DNA from: Billgrantia tianxiuensis
Lineage (GTDB): Bacteria; Pseudomonadota; Gammaproteobacteria; Pseudomonadales; Halomonadaceae
DNA: 64,000 nucleotides
Direction of reading: 5' to 3'
NCBI RefSeq assembly: GCF_009834345.1
Contig: NZ_CP035042.1
Span: 1-64,000 of the forward strand
This document shows positions 47,167 through 56,228 of the stretch, piece after piece. A program made the translations under genes and the position numbers. The notes beneath the pieces are model-generated. The model made no database searches and was not told the DNA's origin. It was given only the letters and a program-made list of their open reading frames with translations. Positions within the stretch are counted from its first letter, which is position 1; each line of letters starts with the position of its first letter.

Positions 47167-47913
47167 ATGGCCTCTCCTCCCAACGACCGTCGTCAGGGTC
47201 GCCCGAATTCTCCAAGGCCCTCATCGGACCGTCAGCGCGAACGCGCCTCGCGCACGCCCAAGGCCCAGGTGGGCGAGGTGGCTTACCTGGAGGTGGTCAC
47301 GGTGAACGAGACCGGTGCCTTTCTCGACTGGGGCCATGCGCGCGACGTGCTGCTGCCCTTCGGCGAGCAGCGCTTCCGCCCCACGCCGGGCAAGCGGGTG
47401 CTGGTGCGGCTCTACGAGGACCAGCAAGGGCGACCGGTGGCGTCACAGAAGCTCGACCGCTTCGTACAGGACGAGGCAACGGGGCTGGCGCCGGGCGACG
47501 AGGTGGAGCTGATCGTCGCCGACGCCACCGACCTCGGCTACAAGGCGGTGGTCAATCATCGCTTCTGGGGGCTGCTCTACCGCGACGATGTCACCCGGCC
47601 GCTGCGCCGTGGGCAGCGGGCCAAGGGCTACGTAAAGCGCGTGCGCGACGACGGCCGGCTCGACCTCTCGCTGCTGCCGCCGGGGCCGGCACGTCTCGAC
47701 GTGGTGGGCGAGCAGGTGCTCAAGGCGCTGCGCGAGAGCGGTGGTTACCTGCCGCTCTCCGACAGCAGCGATGCTTCGGCGATCAAGGCGCGCCTGGGGG
47801 TGAGCAAGAACGCCTTCAAGCAGGCCATCGGGCGGCTCTACAAGCGACGCCTGATCGTCATCGAGGCTCACGGTATCCGCCTGGTGCCGGGGACCACCAC
47901 CGAGCCGGGCTAG
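47167..47913 (+). CDS. S1-like RNA-binding protein (CvfB/YitL family)
   Basis: Protein with tandem S1-like OB folds and a C-terminal winged helix. The N-terminal Arg/Pro/Ser-rich tail (about 1-38) is followed by EVAYLEVVTVNETGAFLDWG, GDEVELIVADATDLGYKAVVN and YVKRVRDDGRLDLSL blocks typical of CvfB, then a winged helix (about 190-240; SAIKARLGVSKNAFKQAIGRLY). ATG 47167 follows GGAG and gives 248 residues. CvfB-type proteins bind RNA and in staphylococci affect virulence gene expression; the role in Gram-negatives is unknown. It stands alone between a terminator and a convergent gene. Confidence 0.85.
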   Translation: MASPPNDRRQGRPNSPRPSSDRQRERASRTPKAQVGEVAYLEVVTVNETGAFLDWGHARDVLLPFGEQRFRPTPGKRVLVRLYEDQQGRPVASQKLDRFVQDEATGLAPGDEVELIVADATDLGYKAVVNHRFWGLLYRDDVTRPLRRGQRAKGYVKRVRDDGRLDLSLLPPGPARLDVVGEQVLKALRESGGYLPLSDSSDASAIKARLGVSKNAFKQAIGRLYKRRLIVIEAHGIRLVPGTTTEPG

Positions 47914-47933
47914 CCGGCTGCCGGTCGGGGCGC

Positions 47934-48479
47934 TCAGTCGAGCGCCTTGAACTCCTCCTCGTGCAGCCAGGCGGCATGCTTTGGCGCGCGCTTGGTCTTC
48001 GACCACTCCTCGACCATCGCCGGCGCCACTTCCTTGAGCTGGCGCATCTGCTCCGGTGTGCCCTTCACGTAGGTCAGCTCCAGGCGATGACCGTTGGGAT
48101 CGAAGAAGTAGATCGAGCGGATGATGCCGTGCTCGGTGGGGCCGATCACTTCCACCCCCTTGCTTTCGAGCTGCTCCTTCGCCGACAGCAGGGCGGCCTC
48201 GTCGGCGACGCGGAAGGCGATGTGCTGCACCCACTCCGGGGTGTTGGGGTCGCGGCCCATCTCGGGCGAGTTGGGCAGCTCGAAGAAGGCCAGGATGTTG
48301 CCGTTGCCGGCATCCAGGAACAGGTGCATGTAGGGATCGGGCGCCTTGGTGGAGGGCACGCGATCCTCGGCGATGGCGACCAGGAACTCCATGTTGAGCT
48401 TGTCCTGGTACCACTCGACGGTTTCCTTGGCGTCGCGACAGCGGTAGGCGACGTGGTGGATCTGCTGGATATCGATCAT
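47934..48479 (-). CDS. VOC/glyoxalase-family metalloprotein
   Basis: Vicinal oxygen chelate fold, 181 residues, with paired beta-alpha-beta-beta-beta modules. HHVAYRCRDAKETVEWY near 8-24 provides the first metal His, VQHIAFRV near 80 the second, and FFDPNGHRLELTY near 125 the Glu ligand. Dioxygenase, glyoxalase or isomerase activity cannot be told apart from sequence. ATG 48479 is chosen; the frame remains open to 48563 across an inverted repeat. It may form a single-gene unit controlled from the palindrome upstream. Confidence 0.8.
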   Translation of the reverse strand: MIDIQQIHHVAYRCRDAKETVEWYQDKLNMEFLVAIAEDRVPSTKAPDPYMHLFLDAGNGNILAFFELPNSPEMGRDPNTPEWVQHIAFRVADEAALLSAKEQLESKGVEVIGPTEHGIIRSIYFFDPNGHRLELTYVKGTPEQMRQLKEVAPAMVEEWSKTKRAPKHAAWLHEEEFKALD

Positions 48480-48535
48480 GGTGGGTCTCGTAGGGTGGCC
48501 GGAGGAGCGCCAGGGTCCTGCGTGGGCTTTTTTAG

Positions 48536-48571
48536 CCTCTATTTTAGTTTCATTTGAAACCAAAATAGAGG
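48536..48571. repeat. long inverted repeat between the VOC gene and gshB
   Basis: CCTCTATTTT-a-GTTTC (48536-48551), ATTT spacer, GAAAC-c-AAAATAGAGG (48556-48571): 16-base arms with one mismatch, AT-rich in a GC-rich genome. It is 57 bp upstream of the VOC start and contains TAAAAT, a -10-like box, on the VOC strand. It looks like an operator or promoter element; no T-run follows that would make it a terminator. Confidence 0.55.
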
Positions 48572-48662
48572 GGCTTGGTGTGCCCTGTCAAGCTGCCTTG
48601 GTGTTGCCGGAAGCCCTGGGTCATACTGCGCTCATTTCCCGCATCACGATGGAACGCTGCCA

Positions 48663-49640
48663 ATGAGCCAACTGACGAGCGAACGATCCTTGCGCGTGGG
48701 CGTGGTGATGGATTCCATCGCCCACCTCACCTACAAGAAAGACACTACCCTGGCCATGCTGTGGGCGGCCCAGGAGCGTGGCTGGTCGCTGCACTACATG
48801 GAGCAGGAGGATCTCTACTTGCGCGATGGCCGGGCTCACGCGCGTATGCGCGATCTCGCCGCCTTCCGCAACCCCGACGACTGGTACGCGCTGGGGGCGC
48901 CGGAGGAGCGCCCGCTGGCCGAGCTCGACGTGATCCTGATGCGCAAGGACCCACCGGTCGACGCGCACTTCCTCAACGCCGTGCACCTGCTGGGCTTCGC
49001 GGAACGCGAGGGCGTGCTGGTGGTCAATCCCACACGGGCGCTGCTGGAATGCAACGAGAAGCTGTTCGCCCAGCAGTTCCCGCAGTGCTGCACGCCGACG
49101 GTGGTCTCCTGCAGCGAGTCGGTACTGCGCGCCTTCCATGCCGAGCACCGGGACGTGATCTTCAAGCCGCTGGACGGCATGGGCGGCAGCGGGATCTTCC
49201 ACGTGCAGCCCGAGGGGCGGAACCTGGGAGCCATCATCGAGACGCTGACCGAACGCGGCCAGCGCCAGATCATGGCCCAGCGCTACATCCCCGAGATCAA
49301 GGACGGCGATACCCGCATCCTGCTGGTGGACGGCGAGCCGGTACCCTACGGCCTGGCCCGGGTGCCGATGGCCGGTGAGACCCGTGGCAACCTGGCCGCC
49401 GGCGGCACCGGCGTCAGCCGCGAGCTGACCGCACGCGACCACTGGCTGATCGAGCAGGTGCAACCCATGATCCGTGAGAAGGGGCTGATGTTCGTGGGGC
49501 TCGACGTGATCGGCGACTACATCACCGAGATCAACGTGACGAGCCCCACCTGCGTGCGTGAGATCGACGACCAGCGCGGCACCGATATCGCCGGCCTGCT
49601 GATGGATGCCATCGAGCGGCGCCTGGCGCAGCGTTCGTAA
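48663..49640 (+). CDS. gshB: glutathione synthetase
   Basis: ATP-grasp ligase that joins gamma-glutamylcysteine and glycine. The 325-residue product has GVVMDSIAHLTYKKDTTLAML near 13-33, KDPPVDAHFLNA near 95, an ATP-grasp fold with FKPLDGMGGSGIF near 167-179 and the Mg ligands in VGLDVIGDYITEINVTSPT near 279-297. All GshB hallmarks are intact and the size is typical. It leads the gshB-tonB-yqgE-yqgF order that I recall from Pseudomonas. The start ATG 48663 has no strong ribosome site. Confidence 0.96.
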   Translation: MSQLTSERSLRVGVVMDSIAHLTYKKDTTLAMLWAAQERGWSLHYMEQEDLYLRDGRAHARMRDLAAFRNPDDWYALGAPEERPLAELDVILMRKDPPVDAHFLNAVHLLGFAEREGVLVVNPTRALLECNEKLFAQQFPQCCTPTVVSCSESVLRAFHAEHRDVIFKPLDGMGGSGIFHVQPEGRNLGAIIETLTERGQRQIMAQRYIPEIKDGDTRILLVDGEPVPYGLARVPMAGETRGNLAAGGTGVSRELTARDHWLIEQVQPMIREKGLMFVGLDVIGDYITEINVTSPTCVREIDDQRGTDIAGLLMDAIERRLAQRS

Positions 49641-49674
49641 CGCAGATAAGGCAAGGGGAGGTTGGGCTCCGTTC

Positions 49675-50582
49675 ATGGCGGCCTCGATCAGCGACTCCAT
49701 CCGCTGCGCTCCGGTCACGCGACCCTACCGGCGCTGGCTGGCGCTGTCGGCTGCGCTGCTGTTGCACCTGCTGCTGATCGGGATAGTGGCAAGCTGGCAG
49801 TTCACGCCGATGCCCGCGGAGCGCACCAGCCTGGACGTGGTGCTGGTAACCCGACCTGCCGAGGAGCCGGTCGAGGTGGAGGCCATTGCCGATACGGACC
49901 AGGAGGCCGCCGGCCAAGAAGAGACTGCGGAGGCTCCCGCCGAACAGCGATCGGTACCTATCGACGAGCTGCCGCACCTCGAGGCGCCGGATAGCAGTGC
50001 GGCGCCGGCCGCGTCGGCCGAACGGCCCGCTGACGAACCCGAGGTGGCTGAGGAGGGGCCTGCCGAAGCCGCCGAGGAGAGCGAAGCCCAGCCACAGGCG
50101 GAGCCGCAAAGCGCCCCCCGCCGGAGGAATCACCGGCGGAGCCGGCTGCCACAGCACCTTCGACATCGGGGCGCGACCTGCTGGCCCAGGCCACCAGCAG
50201 CATCCGTCAGCAGGAACTCGATGCCAACCTCGCGGGCGAAGCTGGCGACACACCGCGTTCCGCCGCCCAGCGGGCCGCCGAGGCACGCTATATCCATGAC
50301 TGGACCCGCCGCGTCGAGGATTACGGCAACCGGGTTCATCCCGCCCCGAGCCATCTGCATGGACAGCTGCGCATTCGCGTAGTGATCGGACGAGATGGTC
50401 AGCTTCGCCAGGCGGAGGTGGTACAATCCTCAGGACATACCGAACTCGATCAGGCGGCACTCGATACCGTGCATGGAGCCGGGCCCTACCGGCCCTTCGA
50501 CAGCGCCATGGGCGAGCTGGACAGCCTCTCCATCACCCGCGTCTGGCGGTTCGGGCAAGGTAATCATTTTGGCGTGCGCTAA
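49675..50582 (+). pseudogene. tonB: TonB energy transducer, frameshift in a poly-C tract
   Basis: TonB couples the inner-membrane proton gradient to outer-membrane receptors. The first part has an N-terminal signal-anchor (WLALSAALLLHLLLIGIVASW, about 23-43) and a long Pro/Glu/Ala-rich periplasmic linker. At a run of six C (50114-50119) the frame becomes nonsense. Adding one base restores PPPEESPAEPAATAPSTSGR, then WTRRVEDYGN, LRIRVVIGRDGQLRQAEVVQSSGH and the conserved ending SITRVWRFGQG at 50582. The restored protein would have about 302 residues. The homopolymer location suggests a base-calling error or a recent slippage mutation. Confidence 0.82.
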
Positions 50583-50635
50583 AGGGAACGACGCGTACCG
50601 TGTTTCCTCGGATCTCGCCGCCGCCCGGGAGTCCC

Positions 50636-51208
50636 ATGCAATCCGTGCAAAACCTAGGCTTGAGACATCATTTTCTGCTGGCGATGCCGCACCTGGAAGA
50701 TCCCAATTTTGCCGGCACCCTCAGCTATCTCTGCGACCACGATGAGAACGGCACCATGGGCGTGATCGTCAACCGGCCGCTGGAGATCACCCTGGAGGCG
50801 CTGTTCGAGCAGCTCGAACTCGACGGCGAGGAGAGCCCGCATCGTAACGCGCCGGTCTATTACGGCGGTCCGACCCACAAGGACCGCGGCTTCATCCTGC
50901 ATCGTGGCTCTAGCGAGCCGTGGGATTCCAGCATCCAGGTGGATGACGACATCGCGCTGACCACCTCCATGGATATCCTGCTGGCGCTTGCCGCCGGCAC
51001 GGGCCCGGAGGAGTTCCTGGTATGCCTGGGCTGTGCCGGCTGGGAGGCGGGTCAACTCGAGCAGGAGCTCAAGGACAACGCCTGGCTCACCGTCGAGGCG
51101 CAGGGCGATATTTTGTTCAAGGTCCCGGCGGAGCAGCGCCTGAGCGCCGCCGCCGGCATCCTTGGCGTCGATCTGAACTTGATGTCGCGGGAAGCGGGCC
51201 ATTCTTGA
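50636..51208 (+). CDS. yqgE: UPF0301 family protein YqgE (AlgH)
   Basis: Conserved 190-residue protein of the UPF0301 family, known as AlgH in Pseudomonas where it affects alginate and pigment production; its biochemical activity is unresolved. Key segments are HHFLLAMPHLEDPNFAGTLS near 11-30, GTMGVIVNRPLEI, VYYGGPTHKDRGFILH and VCLGCAGWEAGQLEQE. ATG 50636 follows GGGAG; the ORF is open to 50600. It overlaps yqgF (TGATG at 51206-51210). Confidence 0.9.
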   Translation: MQSVQNLGLRHHFLLAMPHLEDPNFAGTLSYLCDHDENGTMGVIVNRPLEITLEALFEQLELDGEESPHRNAPVYYGGPTHKDRGFILHRGSSEPWDSSIQVDDDIALTTSMDILLALAAGTGPEEFLVCLGCAGWEAGQLEQELKDNAWLTVEAQGDILFKVPAEQRLSAAAGILGVDLNLMSREAGHS

Positions 51209-51657
51209 TGTCCGATCATCGCCTGGTCCTGGCCTTCGACTTCGGCACCCGCCGCATCGGTGTGGCGGTGGGCAACGAGCTGCTCGCCAGTGCCCGCCAG
51301 CTCGAACCGCTGCCGGCCCGTGACGGCATCCCCGACTGGAACGTCGTCACGCGGCTGGTCGAGGAGTGGCAGCCGGACCTGTTCGTGGTGGGGCTGCCGC
51401 TCAACATGGACGGCAGCGAATCGGAGATGAGCGCCAGGGCGCGTAAGTTCGGCAAACGGCTCTACGGTCGCTATGGCAAGCCCTGCGAGATGGTCGACGA
51501 GCGCGGTTCCACCCGCGAGGCCAAGGCCATCGCCCGCGAGTCGGGGCTGCTGCGCAACCCCAACAAGAGCTACCGCGACGATGGCGTCGATGGCATCGCG
51601 GCGGTGCTGATCCTGGAGAGCTGGTTCGCTCGCAGGGAAGGCCTGCCGGGGCGTTGA
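51208..51657 (+). CDS. yqgF: Holliday junction resolvase-like protein YqgF (RuvX)
   Basis: RNase H-fold nuclease, called RuvX or YqgF, implicated in 16S rRNA 5' processing and in junction resolution. The 149-residue product has LAFDFGTRRIGVAVGN near 8-23 (first catalytic Asp), FVVGLPLNMDGSES (Glu/Asp region near 57-70), and a C-terminal YRDDGVDGIAAVLILESWF (third Asp near 131). The length and motifs are typical. The start overlaps the yqgE stop. Confidence 0.93.
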   Translation: MSDHRLVLAFDFGTRRIGVAVGNELLASARQLEPLPARDGIPDWNVVTRLVEEWQPDLFVVGLPLNMDGSESEMSARARKFGKRLYGRYGKPCEMVDERGSTREAKAIARESGLLRNPNKSYRDDGVDGIAAVLILESWFARREGLPGR

Positions 51658-51681
51658 CGACCTCAGCTCGGCCCTGTCGCC

Positions 51682-52905
51682 TCAACTCTTGCGTGGTCGT
51701 TCGCCACCATCCATCAGCGCGTGGAATTCGGCGACGGCCAGGGCAGTGAACGCCGGGTCGTTGATATGCCAGGGGCAGCGAATCAGCCGTCGCTCGGACG
51801 TTTGCCGCACCGTCGCCTTCAGGGCCGCGAACAGCGCCGCGTCGGCCGCCGGGTCATGGAAGGGCTGACCGGGGGCATCCAGCGCCGAGACCCCGCCTTC
51901 AGGCAGCAGGAAGCGCACCGGCCCCCGGCTGCGATTCAACTTCTCCCCGATCCAGCGCCCCATCCGTGCGTTCTCCTCGGCGGTCGTGCGCATCAGGGTG
52001 ATCTGAGGGTTGTGCTCATAGAGCCGGCGTTTTCGATAAGGCTCGGGCAGCGTCTCGGGACCGGCGAAGTTGACCATGTCGAGAGCGCCGCAGGAGCCTA
52101 CGTAGGGCAGCTCGGTATGCGCCAGAACGTCCAGCCGTGTGTCGCCGGCGCTGAAGATGCCGCCCATCAGCAGGTCGCACACCTCGGTGGTGGTGATATC
52201 GAGCAGTCCCTTCAGCATGCCGCTCGCGGCCAGTTTCTCCATCGAGCGCCCGCCGGTGCCGGTGGCATGGAAGACCAGGCAGTCATACTCCGAGGCCAGT
52301 GCATCGGTGAGACGGTTCACGCACTGTGTGGTGACGCCGAACATGCTCAAGCCGATGGCCGGCTTGTCATCGGCGGCCTCGGGCACCTGCCCCTCGAGCA
52401 TGCCGAGCAGTGCATGGGCCGCGTTGCCCAGCACCCGGCGCGATATTCTGTTGAGTCCCGCCACGTCGGTCACGGAGTAGATCATGGCAATGTCGCTGGC
52501 GCCGACATAAGGTGCCACGTTGCCCGAGGCGATCGTCGAGACCATCACCTTGGGCACGCCAATGTCCAGGTCGCGCATGGCCGGTGTGATCAGCGCGGTG
52601 CCGCCGGAGCCGCCAATACCGATGACGCCGGCCACGTCATCGCGCCCTGCCAGCAGCTGGCGCAATGCCTCGGCCATCTGTGTCACGGCGCGCCCCCGGT
52701 CGTTGACGAAGACCGCCTCGGTGCCCTGGGGGTGGCAGGCGGCCACCTGTCTGGCAGAAATGTCGGCATCGGGAGCAGGGTCGCCGCTGGTGCCTACGTC
52801 GACGATCAAGGTATCGACGTTTGCGTTCCGCAACAGGTCGCGCAGATAGCAGAGCTCCGCGGCCTTGGTATCACAAGTGCCGATGATGAAGGCTTTGTGT
52901 CCCAT
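51682..52905 (-). CDS. Tm-1-like ATP-binding domain protein (UPF0261)
   Basis: 407-residue protein of the UPF0261 family, the domain that forms the N-terminal half of tomato Tm-1, an inhibitor of tobamovirus replication. It begins [20 protein letters not shown] and has [21 protein letters not shown] near 97-117, [23 protein letters not shown] near 124 and [14 protein letters not shown] near 215, consistent with a two-subdomain nucleotide-binding fold. Native function unknown. It is the last gene of a leftward operon with an SRPBCC protein, a PEP-hydrolase-family TIM barrel and a Liv-type ABC transporter. AGGAGG precedes ATG 52905. Confidence 0.88.
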   Translation of the reverse strand: MGHKAFIIGTCDTKAAELCYLRDLLRNANVDTLIVDVGTSGDPAPDADISARQVAACHPQGTEAVFVNDRGRAVTQMAEALRQLLAGRDDVAGVIGIGGSGGTALITPAMRDLDIGVPKVMVSTIASGNVAPYVGASDIAMIYSVTDVAGLNRISRRVLGNAAHALLGMLEGQVPEAADDKPAIGLSMFGVTTQCVNRLTDALASEYDCLVFHATGTGGRSMEKLAASGMLKGLLDITTTEVCDLLMGGIFSAGDTRLDVLAHTELPYVGSCGALDMVNFAGPETLPEPYRKRRLYEHNPQITLMRTTAEENARMGRWIGEKLNRSRGPVRFLLPEGGVSALDAPGQPFHDPAADAALFAALKATVRQTSERRLIRCPWHINDPAFTALAVAEFHALMDGGERPRKS

Positions 52906-52960
52906 GGGGCCTCCTGGCCGGCATGCGTCGCGCCGGCCTGATTGTTATCGGTCTGGGGCG

Positions 52961-53398
52961 TCAGCCCTGGCAGCGTTCGACAGCCCCTTCGAAGGCCAGC
53001 CGGAAGGTATCCGAGACCCGCTGCACGACATCTTCTCGGTCGGCTTCCTCTACCTCGAACTCGGCCCACCACTCACCGAAGCATTGGCCGGTGGTCGTGA
53101 TGGGCTTGAGGCGCATCTCGGCCACGTAGTTCTGCACCGGCAGGGCCGGAGCCTCGAGAATGCGGTAGCAGCAGCGGTGTTCCCGATCCGAGAGGGTGAG
53201 CAACTCCTCGCGAATGAAGTTGCCTTCGTGGTCGTGAAAGAATCGCACGCAGCCGACCTGGTCGGCGGGCTTGCCCGCCTCGATCTCGCTCCTGGCGAAG
53301 AAGGGATGGTAGTCCGGCAAGCCGTTGAAATCGCGTAGCACGCTCCAGGCCTGCTCGAGCGTGATGGGCATGACGGCGCTGACGTAGACCCTGGTCAT
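52961..53398 (-). CDS. SRPBCC (START-like) family protein
   Basis: 145-residue protein with the helix-grip ligand-binding fold. It opens TRVYVSAVMPITLEQAWSVL and continues DFNGLPDYHPFF, the usual SRPBCC N-terminus. A central RCCYRILEAPALPVQNYVAEM strand pair and a long C-terminal helix (EDVVQRVSDTFRLAFEGAVERC) follow. Members bind hydrophobic or aromatic ligands and include cyclases and hydrolases; no activity can be named. It has a good ribosome site (GAGGAG) and lies 19 bp after the TIM-barrel gene, 55 bp before the Tm-1-like gene. Confidence 0.8.
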   Translation of the reverse strand: MTRVYVSAVMPITLEQAWSVLRDFNGLPDYHPFFARSEIEAGKPADQVGCVRFFHDHEGNFIREELLTLSDREHRCCYRILEAPALPVQNYVAEMRLKPITTTGQCFGEWWAEFEVEEADREDVVQRVSDTFRLAFEGAVERCQG

Positions 53399-53417
53399 GG
53401 TGGCGTCTCCTCGGTAG

Positions 53418-54245
53418 TCAGGCGATTGCCTTGAAGCGGCGGATTTGCTCGGTCAGTGCCACTTCGGTGGGCAGGCGCTCCATGCTGCTGGCGCCATAGA
53501 AGCCGTTGCAGTGCTCGCTTTTCTGCATGACGTAAGTGGCATCCTCGGGGGTGGCAATGGGGCCGCCGTGACACAGGACGAGTACCTCCCGACGCACGCG
53601 CCTGGCCGCCTCGGCCCACTCGTCGATCAGCCGCACCGACTCGTCGAGGCTCTTGGCGGATTCGGCGCCGATGGTGCCACCGACGGTAACGCCCATGTGC
53701 GCCACGATGATGTCGGCGCCGGCCTCGGTCATGGCTACGGCCTCGTCGGCCGAAAACACGTAGGGCGTGGTCAGCATGTCCATTTCATGAGCCTGGCGAA
53801 TCATGTCCACTTCGCTGCCGTAGGTGATCCCGGTCTCTTCCAGGCTGATGCGGAACGTGCCGTCGATCAGGCCCACGGTGGGGAAATTCTGCACTCCCGA
53901 GAAGCCCAGTTCCTTAAGCTCGCGCAGCAGCTTGGGCATGATCACGAAGGGATCGGTGCCGTTGACCCCGGCCAGTACCGGGGTGCGCTTGACCACGGGC
54001 AGTACCTCCAGCGCCATCTCCTGCACGATCTGATTGGCGTTGCCGTAGGCCAGCAGGCCGGCGGAAGAAGCGCGCCCGGCCATGCGATAACGCCCTGAGT
54101 TGTAGATCACGATCAGGTCGATGCCACCGGCTTCCTCGCACTTGGCCGAGATACCGGTACCGGCACCACCGCCAATGATCGGTTGGCCACGAGCGGCCAT
54201 GTCCTGGAAGCGGGCCATCAGATCCTTGCGGTTGAAAGGCGGCAT
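53418..54245 (-). CDS. phosphoenolpyruvate hydrolase-family TIM-barrel protein
   Basis: 275-residue TIM barrel of the PEP_hydrolase (formerly TIM-br_sig_trns) family, homologous to the C-terminal half of Tm-1. Characteristic segments are [33 protein letters not shown] N-terminal strands (about 22-50), [10 protein letters not shown] near 91, [16 protein letters not shown] near 116, [19 protein letters not shown] near 181 and [19 protein letters not shown] near 217. ATG 54245 has AAGGAG. It is the first non-transport gene after livM (43 bp). The family name is historical; the reaction here is unknown. Confidence 0.87.
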   Translation of the reverse strand: MPPFNRKDLMARFQDMAARGQPIIGGGAGTGISAKCEEAGGIDLIVIYNSGRYRMAGRASSAGLLAYGNANQIVQEMALEVLPVVKRTPVLAGVNGTDPFVIMPKLLRELKELGFSGVQNFPTVGLIDGTFRISLEETGITYGSEVDMIRQAHEMDMLTTPYVFSADEAVAMTEAGADIIVAHMGVTVGGTIGAESAKSLDESVRLIDEWAEAARRVRREVLVLCHGGPIATPEDATYVMQKSEHCNGFYGASSMERLPTEVALTEQIRRFKAIA

Positions 54246-54288
54246 GTCGTTCTCCTTTGTCAGTATTGGGGTAAGCGGTGTCGATGGG

Positions 54289-55269
54289 TCATTGGTGATG
54301 GATGCGGGGTCGGGAGTCGACCTTGGCCGCGGGAATCGAGGAACGTCGTGAACGGAGCGCAAGGCTGAGTTGGCCCACCACGCCTTGGCGGAAGGTGAGT
54401 ACACAGGCCATGAATACCAGGCCGGTGATCACGGTGACCCAGGCGCCGAAAGGATCCAGATAGTGATTCAGCGTGGAGACGAGCGCGGCCCCCACGGCCG
54501 GACCGAATACCGTGCTCATGCCGCCTAGCAGCGTCATCAGGATGACGTCGCCCGAGGTGTGCCAGTGCACGTCGTAGAGGGCCGCCAACTGGAAGACGAT
54601 CGCCTTGAGCGAGCCGGCGATGCCCGACAGGCCGGCCGAGATGGTAAAGACCAGTACCTTGTAGCGAGCCACGGGGTAGCCCAGCGAGATGGCGCGGGGT
54701 TCATGCTCGCGGATGGCGCGCAACACGTTGCCGAAGGGAGAGTTGACGGTGCGCCACACCAGCCACAGGCCGGCGCCGACGATGCCCACCACGACGTAGT
54801 AGAGCGCCGAGTCGTTGCTTAGGTCGAGGCCCAGGAAACTGCCGCGGGGAATCCGCTGCAGGCCATCCTCGGCGCCGGTAAAGGGCGCTTGAAGGAAGAA
54901 GAAGTAGACCAGCTGCGACAGGGCCAGGGTGATCATGGCCAGGTAGATGCCACTACGGCGAATCGCCAGGGCCCCTACGACAGTACCCAGCAAGGCTGCC
55001 ACCAGGCCTCCGGCGAGGATCCCCAGCTCGGTGGGCACGCCGTAGGCCTTGACCAGTTGACCGGTAACGTAGGCGCCGGTGCCGAAGAAGGCGGCGTGAC
55101 CGAAGGAGAGGATCCCGGTATGGCCCAGCAGCAGATTGAAGGCGCAGGCGAAGAGCACGAAGCACAGCGTCTTCATCACGAAAATGGAATAGACCAACTG
55201 CGGGAAGAAGGGAACCGCCAGCAACGCCAGCAGACCCAGGACGATGAGAGCCGAGGATAATGGTCGCAT
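54289..55269 (-). CDS. livM: branched-chain-type ABC transporter permease LivM
   Basis: Inner-membrane permease with about nine hydrophobic segments, 326 residues. [29 protein letters not shown] near 42-70 and [24 protein letters not shown] near 196-218 (the EAA-like coupling loop) are typical of Liv[16 protein letters not shown] near 257 is also conserved. It begins 3 bp after livH stops. The transported compound is unknown; Liv-type systems carry amino acids, amides, urea and aromatic acids. Confidence 0.9.
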   Translation of the reverse strand: MRPLSSALIVLGLLALLAVPFFPQLVYSIFVMKTLCFVLFACAFNLLLGHTGILSFGHAAFFGTGAYVTGQLVKAYGVPTELGILAGGLVAALLGTVVGALAIRRSGIYLAMITLALSQLVYFFFLQAPFTGAEDGLQRIPRGSFLGLDLSNDSALYYVVVGIVGAGLWLVWRTVNSPFGNVLRAIREHEPRAISLGYPVARYKVLVFTISAGLSGIAGSLKAIVFQLAALYDVHWHTSGDVILMTLLGGMSTVFGPAVGAALVSTLNHYLDPFGAWVTVITGLVFMACVLTFRQGVVGQLSLALRSRRSSIPAAKVDSRPRIHHQ

Positions 55270-55272
55270 GGG

Positions 55273-56160
55273 TCAGCCCTCCTCGCGGCCGAACAGCCCG
55301 GCCGGACGCAGCAGCAGCACCAGCACCATGACCAGGAAGACGATGGTCGACGAGAACTCGGAATAGAACACTCGAGTCAGGCCTTCCACCACACCCAGCC
55401 CAAGACCGGTGACGATGGCTCCCATGATCGAGCCCAGACCGCCGATGACCACCACGGCGAAGATAATGATGACCAGGCTGGAGCCCATCGAGGGGTTGAC
55501 GTGGAAGATAGGCGCGGCAAGCACCCCGGCGAATGCGGCGAGGCCTACACCGACCCCGTAGGTCAGAGTGATCAGTCGCGGCACGTTGATACCGAAGGCC
55601 TGGGTCAGCTCCGAGCGCTCTGTCGCCGCGCGCAGGCTGGCACCCAGCGAGGTGCGTTCGATGACGAACCAGGTCAACAAACACAACAGTAGCGCCGAGA
55701 CGATCACGAAGCCGCGATAGAGCGGCAGGATCATGAAGCCCAGGTTGAGGGTGCCGCGCAGCAGCTCCGGGGTGGCGAAGGGTTGGCCGGAGGAGCCGAA
55801 GGAGACACGAAAGCCTCCCTCCAGCACCAGCACCAGGCTAAAGGTCAGCAGCAGCCCGTAGATCGGATCGAGCCCGTACAGCCGGCGCAGGAACAGGAAC
55901 TCGAACAGCATGCCGAACAGCGCCACGACCAGCGGGGCGATGGCCAGCGTCACCCAATAGTTGGCGTCCAGGTACTGGGCCAGCAGGAAGGCAGTAAAGG
56001 CGCCCAGCATGAAGAAGGCACCATGGGCGAAGTTGACGATCTTGAGTACGCCGAAAATGATCGCCAGCCCCAGGCTGAGCACCGCATAGAAGGAGCCGTT
56101 GACGATGCCCAGCATGAGTTGCCCCAGCAGGGCCTGAATGGGAATGCCGAATATATCCAT
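55273..56160 (-). CDS. livH: branched-chain-type ABC transporter permease LivH
   Basis: Inner-membrane permease partner of LivM, 295 residues, about eight hydrophobic segments. MLGIVNGSFYAVLSLGLAIIFGVLKIVNFAHGAF near the N-terminus, RAATERSELTQAFGINV near 155-171 and GGLGSIMGAIVTGLGLGVVEG near 235-255 are LivH signatures. ATG 56160 matches the family start; the open frame to 56358 lies over the livK end. It follows livK by 68 bp. Confidence 0.92.
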   Translation of the reverse strand: MDIFGIPIQALLGQLMLGIVNGSFYAVLSLGLAIIFGVLKIVNFAHGAFFMLGAFTAFLLAQYLDANYWVTLAIAPLVVALFGMLFEFLFLRRLYGLDPIYGLLLTFSLVLVLEGGFRVSFGSSGQPFATPELLRGTLNLGFMILPLYRGFVIVSALLLCLLTWFVIERTSLGASLRAATERSELTQAFGINVPRLITLTYGVGVGLAAFAGVLAAPIFHVNPSMGSSLVIIIFAVVVIGGLGSIMGAIVTGLGLGVVEGLTRVFYSEFSSTIVFLVMVLVLLLRPAGLFGREEG

Positions 56161-56228
56161 GTTCACTTGCTCATCAGGCTGAGAGGGAGGCGCGTGCCCG
56201 GCTATCGCCGGGCACGAACGACAGGGCA

